Positions 32,999-37,543 of a DNA stretch of 37,543 bases are shown piece by piece. Both the position numbers and the translations under genes were made by a program. Numbering within the stretch: position 1 is the stretch's first letter; each line of letters opens with the position of its first letter. The DNA is from Amanita rubescens (Eukaryota; Basidiomycota; Agaricomycetes; Agaricales; Amanitaceae): NCBI GenBank assembly GCA_015039365.1, contig WION01000518.1:1-37543 (forward strand), in the 5' to 3' direction. A model generated the notes under the pieces. The model was given only the letters and a program-made list of their open reading frames with translations, was not told the origin of the DNA and did not search any database.

Positions 32999-35900
32999 AT
33001 GTCTGGAACCACCGGAACGATCTTTGTCGACCTTTTGGCGCACGCAGGAACAAAGAGAAAGGCATACCCTACAGCCGCCACAAAACCCCCCAAAAAGAGA
33101 GCGAAGTTATACGGGGCGGCTGAGGTAGTTCCTAAGCGCAGGCCTCGCAGAGCATTTTCAAAGGTAAGATGTTTTTGCTTTCATCTTAGCAAATGGTTGA
33201 AAAACCACATATAGTATATATCAGACGATTCAAGCCGCGTAAGGTTGGCCTCTGCTGCTATCGGCGGTATCTAATTATAACGGTCCGCAGCCGACAGATC
33301 CTGTCCCAGCGTGGAAGGAAATTCTCGCTGAGGCTAGCATCCCATCCGCCCAAGTCGCTCCTCAACCAGAATCGCCATCAGTTTGTGCTATCCCCCCGGC
33401 TTATGGATGACATTGCTGACTTCAACATGCAGATGGCTCGCTACCAACAGTCAGCCGGAAACCCAAGTTCCTCTACTCCGCAGGCGCCGGGAGCATCGAC
33501 TAGGTCTGGGACACTTCAACCTACTACCAGAAAGACAAAGGTAAAGAATCCATCGTCTGTAGCTGCAGCAGGCCACTCAATGTGATATTTAGCCACCAGT
33601 AGGATCGGCATATCCCAACACGAAGGCAGCTTTCCGCATACCTAATTACCACCACGACCCCGGCTCAGCATCTCTGAGCGCCCGCAACCCATTGAGGTCT
33701 TTATCTGCCTTTTCGAACAACAGGCCGCGCCGCCGTCCCGGAAGAGAAGGCGGATCTCAGTTAACAAGCAGCAGCTCGGATTCCAATAGCACTGCGTACT
33801 TCTCACAGGCGGATGCTAGCGGTACAGACGGGGCGGAGATGCAAGTTGACGCGCAGCCGGAAGAACTTGGCGAATATGCGCAAATGCTCATCGAAGGCCA
33901 GAATGTCGAAGTGCGTGCTAATGTTATGAATGATGGTCCATGCATTCCTAACTTTGAGGCGCAGGGTAACAGCAGTAGTCTGCTTAGTGCAGGTCTTGCA
34001 AACCCTTTGGAGTCTTCAGGAGAAACGACACCCAAGGCACAAAATCTTCCCATCAGTTGCGCCGCTCCAAGAGAAACGGCAGGAGAGACGACGCCTAAGG
34101 CACAAAACCTTCCCATCAATTGCGCTGCTCCAAGAGAAACGGCAGAAGAGACGACACCCAAGGCGCAAAACCTTCCCATTAACTGCACCAGTTCTCCATC
34201 AGTACTCCCAAACAACTACATATACGCTCCTCTCGATATTCTATCTTTCACACCACTTTCTACGCCGCAACTCCCACAAATTTCCTTTGTCTCTCCACCC
34301 CCACCAAGCTTCGTGTCTCCATCATCGGCTCAATCGCCATCTTCTGGCTTTCTACCTTCGCATCCCGATGCGTCTGCGTCTCTGCTTTCTAGCTCCCCAG
34401 CACCGGTTGATCATTTGATTGCCGGCGCTATCGAACACTCTCCATCGCCAGCTTCCGCTCTCGGGACTGCAGATAAGGGAAAGCAAACAGCTACTTCAAA
34501 GGAGTTTGTGGTAAGTATACCTCTACCTGACTTGTCTGGGCGATTAAACCGATTTATTGTCTTTCAAGAATGGCCGAAAGCGGCCAATGTCGCCTTCAGG
34601 CTCTTTTTCCTATCAAAACCGGCCCAAAGCACCTGTCCCAGGTACCTCGCAACCGCAAGTTGCACTCCCTACCTTTCTTGAAGTTAATAGCGAAGCAAGT
34701 ACTTTACATTACCAATTCAATGAGGATGCCGTGGCCCCCCCTCAGGCTAAGGTTAGTCACCCTTGATATTGATGATTCTATCAGATGCCTAATTTTCTCT
34801 CCGCAATCAGCCGCCCGCTGCGGATGGCTTCCATGGCCCCTTAATCAAGCTGATGACCAGCGGTTTTAACATGATGGGGGAAGCACTACTTTCAAGCCAA
34901 GATGGCGTCCGGCAGCTGCTCGGCCAATTATGCGCAAATCAAGACAAGCTCATCAATGCGGCGGAAAAATTAAAGGAATCAATGCAGGGTGCCAATTCAA
35001 GGCACGATGCACCTGCAACGGCCCATCGGAAGTCTCGATCCCGACGTTCCCAGCGCATTTCCGCATTGGATGAGTTCAGTGGCCACCCTAAATGGCTTTA
35101 TTTTAAGGTCTGTCGGTAGCTCACTCGTGCTCGTCAAATTCACCAAATGTTGTTTTAGGAGTGTATCCGGAAGCATTTTAAGCATCTTCTTGGCATTGAA
35201 AAACTGGATGAAAGCTTGCGGAAATATGGTCGCCTGTCGGAAGATGAAAAAGAAGCATTTTATCCCCAGGAGGCCGATTACCCAACGATAACTGCGGAAC
35301 ATTTCAGATACGATTTCTCTGAGTCGGTGCAACACCCATTTAATCAAGAAGCTCAGGATGTCTACGTGGAGGATTTCTTGCAGGCTGTTAATGGGCGAGG
35401 GTGGTATTCAACTCAGGTCATACCCGACGAATTTCTCGAGTATAGAGTCGTCCTTGAAGCCCTAAACTCTCATTTGAAGCACGTGTATGCAATGTATCGC
35501 GAAGTAAAATCTAAGAAACGAAAGGAACTATGGAACACGAGGGTCGGGCGGTCGGCAAGGAACTCGAGAAAAGGATCGGTAGGACCAACCTTTTCCGAGT
35601 TTTCCCTTGACTAACGGGCATTAATAGCTATATGACGAGCGCTATGCGGTAGTCATGAAGGACTATTGTCTGTCAGCACACCGAGACCTTATGGAAAAAC
35701 TGGGAAGGCAGGGCATTAGCTCGGACGAAAGCGATTACAATCAGAAACCGCCAGTGTTTTATCGGATATCGCCCGTTTGGCGCAGCATGGAGCTGCGTGA
35801 TTTCATGTGGCAACTGGATGGGATGGCGGCTCAGGATAACGCCCAATCTATTGGTCGGCGCCGCAGGGGCAGAAATCAGAGGACTCGCCAACGTTTGCGC

Positions 35901-36062
35901 ACCGACAGAATCAACGGGGAAAGCAGCGCACCAATCGGCCTACCTCGGAACTGTTATGACGGGGCGTGGCTGAATACTTTGTCGCGCCGGCAGTTGGCTG
36001 AGTTAGAAATGACGCCAAACCATGATTTCAGCATCATGGAGGAGTTGGGACGGTCGAATTAA
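32999..36062 (+). CDS. Unknown 893-aa protein, eight exons, intact
   Basis: Exons: 32999-33163, 33225-33238 (a 14-nt micro-exon), 33291-33540, 33593-34510, 34569-34751, 34811-35107, 35159-35578, 35628-36062; introns of 49-61 nt, no stop. The start MSGTTGTIF is the first ATG in this frame, followed by a basic stretch KPPKKRAK like a nuclear signal (residues 29-36). Residues 144-449 are Ser/Pro-rich and disordered-looking, with a 21-residue repeat. The C-terminal 380 residues look folded: LIKLMTSGFNMMGEALL, SALDEFSGHPKWLYFKECIR, FLQAVNGRGWYSTQVIPDEF, KDYCLSAHRDLMEKLG, SSDESDYNQKPPVFYR, GLPRNCYDGAWLNTLS. I recall the SSDES...Y.v..p.WRS pattern from a very large Agaricomycete family of unknown function often near mobile elements. 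It converges on the ORF tail at 36221; the same junction recurs inverted at 1-325, suggesting a mobile unit. Confidence 0.78.
34019..34186 (+). repeat. 63-bp tandem coding repeat (21 residues)
   Basis: Units 34019-34081, 34082-34144 and a partial one from 34145, encoding GETTPKAQNLPI(S/N)CAAPRE. In frame, within the disordered part of the 893-aa protein (residues about 286-341). The nucleotide similarity is high, so the expansion is recent. Confidence 0.9.
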
Positions 36063-36400
36063 GATCTTTGTTTTAGATCTTGTAACATCATAATCATAAA
36101 TAGTAATATGTGCTCATCTAGTACACGTGAAAGCGGAAACATCCGAAATCCTCTGCAACCATCATTGCCACCAAAGCAGCCTTACGTCGCATAAAAGACA
36201 AGATGTACAGGGTTCGCTATTCAGCATTCGACCATCATAATCGGTTGTGATGCTCCCAACAACCAGAAATCATCGCAGGGTGCAGGTTTACGAGGGCCCT
36301 TTTGTGCAGCATCGCGAGCATTGCCATTCTCAGCCAGACGTTTGCATCTCTTCTCCACTCCCGCGCAAGGCTTTCTGATACGAGTTACCAGACCCGTCTC
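36052..36400. repeat. Right arm of the long inverted repeat (partner 1-325)
   Basis: Reverse complement of the left arm. It starts with the last bases of the 893-aa gene, includes its 3' flank and the tail of the convergent unknown ORF. Position 36400 pairs with window base 1, so the repeat may continue to the right by up to about 30 bases before the AT-rich tandem repeats begin. Confidence 0.85.
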
Positions 36401-36425
36401 ATCCACTCGCAACGCTTCAAAAAAG
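36221..36425 (-). pseudogene. Truncated 3' end of the unknown ORF seen at 2-175
   Basis: On the minus strand the frame (RVDETGLVTRIRKPCAG ... APCDDFW ... QPIMMVEC) ends at 36221. It is nearly the same peptide as at 2-175. Upstream (to the right) the coding sequence is lost: an 85-bp tandem repeat starts at 36437. It converges tail-to-tail on the 893-aa gene with 158 bp between stop codons. Confidence 0.5.
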
Positions 36426-36436
36426 GTAAAATGGTA

Positions 36437-36606
36437 GGAAACATGTTTGGCTTTGTTTGTTTATGTTTGTTTATATTAGGCATCTTAACTTGCAAAAGAA
36501 ATCCAAAATCCTTAAAAATAGGGAACCATGTTTGGTATTGTTTATTTATGTTTATTTATATTAGGTATCTTTAACTTGCAGAATAAATTCAAAAAAATAC
36601 TGAAAA
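36437..36606 (+). repeat. 85-bp imperfect tandem duplication, AT-rich
   Basis: Unit 1 36437-36521 and unit 2 from 36522 share GGAA(A/C)CATGTTTGG, then a GTTTGTTTATGTTT-type stretch, then TTATATTAGG(C/T)ATCT and TAACTTGCA. Confidence 0.85.
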
Positions 36607-37253
36607 AATGCGGAAAATCCATGTGATCCAGGTTATATAAGAATTATAAAACCAAACAATGGCAAACTTGACATATTTGCAAAATACTTTTCAGATGCAA
36701 GTGTGATCTTGAAAAATGCACACAAGGTCATGCAAGAATTAGGACACAAATCTGAGCCAAATTCTAGGTAAATGTAAAGGAATGTATCACCACTCCATGT
36801 GACCACCTGCAAAGCCATAGTTGAACCCAACACAATTTGGGTGTGTCTGGCTGGTGATGATGAGTCAATGTAGTATGTGTGATCAGTTAGAAAGGGCTGG
36901 CAGTGGTGAAAGTCAGTTTCAGTAATGTGACTTGAGTGGTGAGTAGCTGCTGAGGTCAAGGACATTGGCAACATGCACATGGCAGTGGCTGCTGGAGGTG
37001 CAGTGCAGAGTGCCAGTTGAAGTGATGATCTAGTTTTAGTTCCACAATCCCACATGTTTGTTGCCAGCAACAACCAACGACTCACCACCAATCACCTATG
37101 ATTGTCAATTTGTCATAGGTATGTATGTAAATATGAGGGATTTGTGATTATGTATGTATTGAAGTCAAGGGGTGAAAGCAGGTGGAGATGAGTTCTTGGT
37201 TATTTGGTCGGATGGTATGGCACAGTGAGCTGTGGTTGTTAGAAGCATATTAA
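36607..37253. other. Non-coding, low-complexity T/G- and A-rich region
   Basis: A minus frame of 152 codons (36633-37091) has no motif and an odd composition; not accepted as a gene. The composition differs clearly from the gene-bearing part of the window. Confidence 0.4.
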
Positions 37254-37480
37254 TAATTGTCTGACTGTCTGACTATCTGACAGGCACTGACAGATGCTAA
37301 CACACTAATTGTCTGGTTGTCTGACTATCTAATAGGCACTGACAGATGCTGACACACAGATTATCTGACTGTCTGACAGACAGTGTTTCATAAGTTGTCT
37401 GACTTGTCTTCAGACTATCTAACCATCTGAGCAGTGAGAGACACTTAAGCATCAGATAACATCAGACAAGTCTGTGATCA
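37254..37480 (+). repeat. 52-bp tandem repeat and GTCTGAC heptamer array
   Basis: Units 37254-37305 and 37306-37357 (TAATTGTCTG...CTGACTATCT...GGCACTGACAGATGCT) are followed by partial copies and many GTCTGAC / GTCAGAC / CAGACAAGTC strings in both orientations up to about 37480. Dense short motifs in both directions resemble a transposon subterminal region. Confidence 0.75.
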
Positions 37481-37543
37481 GACTTTTGCTGTGTTAGCTG
37501 ATGTACTAAGCTTCCACACTAGAAGCATACGGTGGCAAAGTTA

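Noticed and set aside
36633..37091. 152-codon minus-strand open frame
   Set aside because: Lies in low-complexity repeat-like DNA, with odd composition and no motif.

Overview
The window is nuclear DNA of a basidiomycete fungus, most likely an Agaricomycete. The evidence is many short spliceable introns (about 34-63 nt, GT...AG) plus several protein families typical of that group: a Tnp2 (En/Spm, CACTA-type) transposase, a DUF6533-like membrane protein, an F-box-like protein, a HeH/LEM protein, a SAPS-domain protein and gag-like CCHC proteins. It reads as an accessory region rich in repeats and pseudogenes, not a core syntenic block. All identifications are by eye; no search was run.

Left part (1-8.0 kb): an incoming repeat arm carrying the end of an unknown ORF, a decayed DUF6533-like gene, and two paralogous minus-strand zinc-knuckle (gag/ORF1-like) genes at 2.3-3.6 and 6.4-8.0 kb. 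Middle-left (8.5-15.7 kb): two intact paralogous WD40 genes with a C-terminal membrane segment, on opposite strands (8.5-10.3 minus, 14.1-15.7 plus). They flank a 189-aa unknown gene (10.5-11.3), its decayed duplicate (11.9-12.3) and a frameshifted unknown gene (12.5-13.0).

Centre (17.2-23.5 kb): an apparently intact 484-aa Fe(II)/2-oxoglutarate dioxygenase-like gene with an H-R-D...H signature lies 268 bp upstream of an apparently intact 1,221-aa Tnp2 transposase gene on the same strand. Downstream is an AT-rich tract packed with palindromes around a GTGATC/CATGATC core, as expected of a subterminal transposase-binding region. Next comes a debris zone (23.6-29.5 kb): a multiply broken SIT4-associated (SAPS) gene, unrecognised minus-strand fragments, and an F-box-like gene with one frameshift.

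Right part (30.2-37.5 kb): a likely non-autonomous element bounded by inverted GTGAACCGCCGTG repeats, a short HeH/LEM gene without membrane domains, and a complete eight-exon gene for an 893-aa protein of unknown function. That gene converges on the truncated tail of the same unknown ORF seen at position 1. The left arm (1-325) and right arm (36052-36400) are an inverted repeat: both carry the junction between the 893-aa gene and the unknown ORF. The window ends in tandem 85-bp and 52-bp repeats. The most interesting items are the dioxygenase/Tnp2 pair, the mobile-looking two-gene convergent unit, and the inverted WD40-membrane pair.
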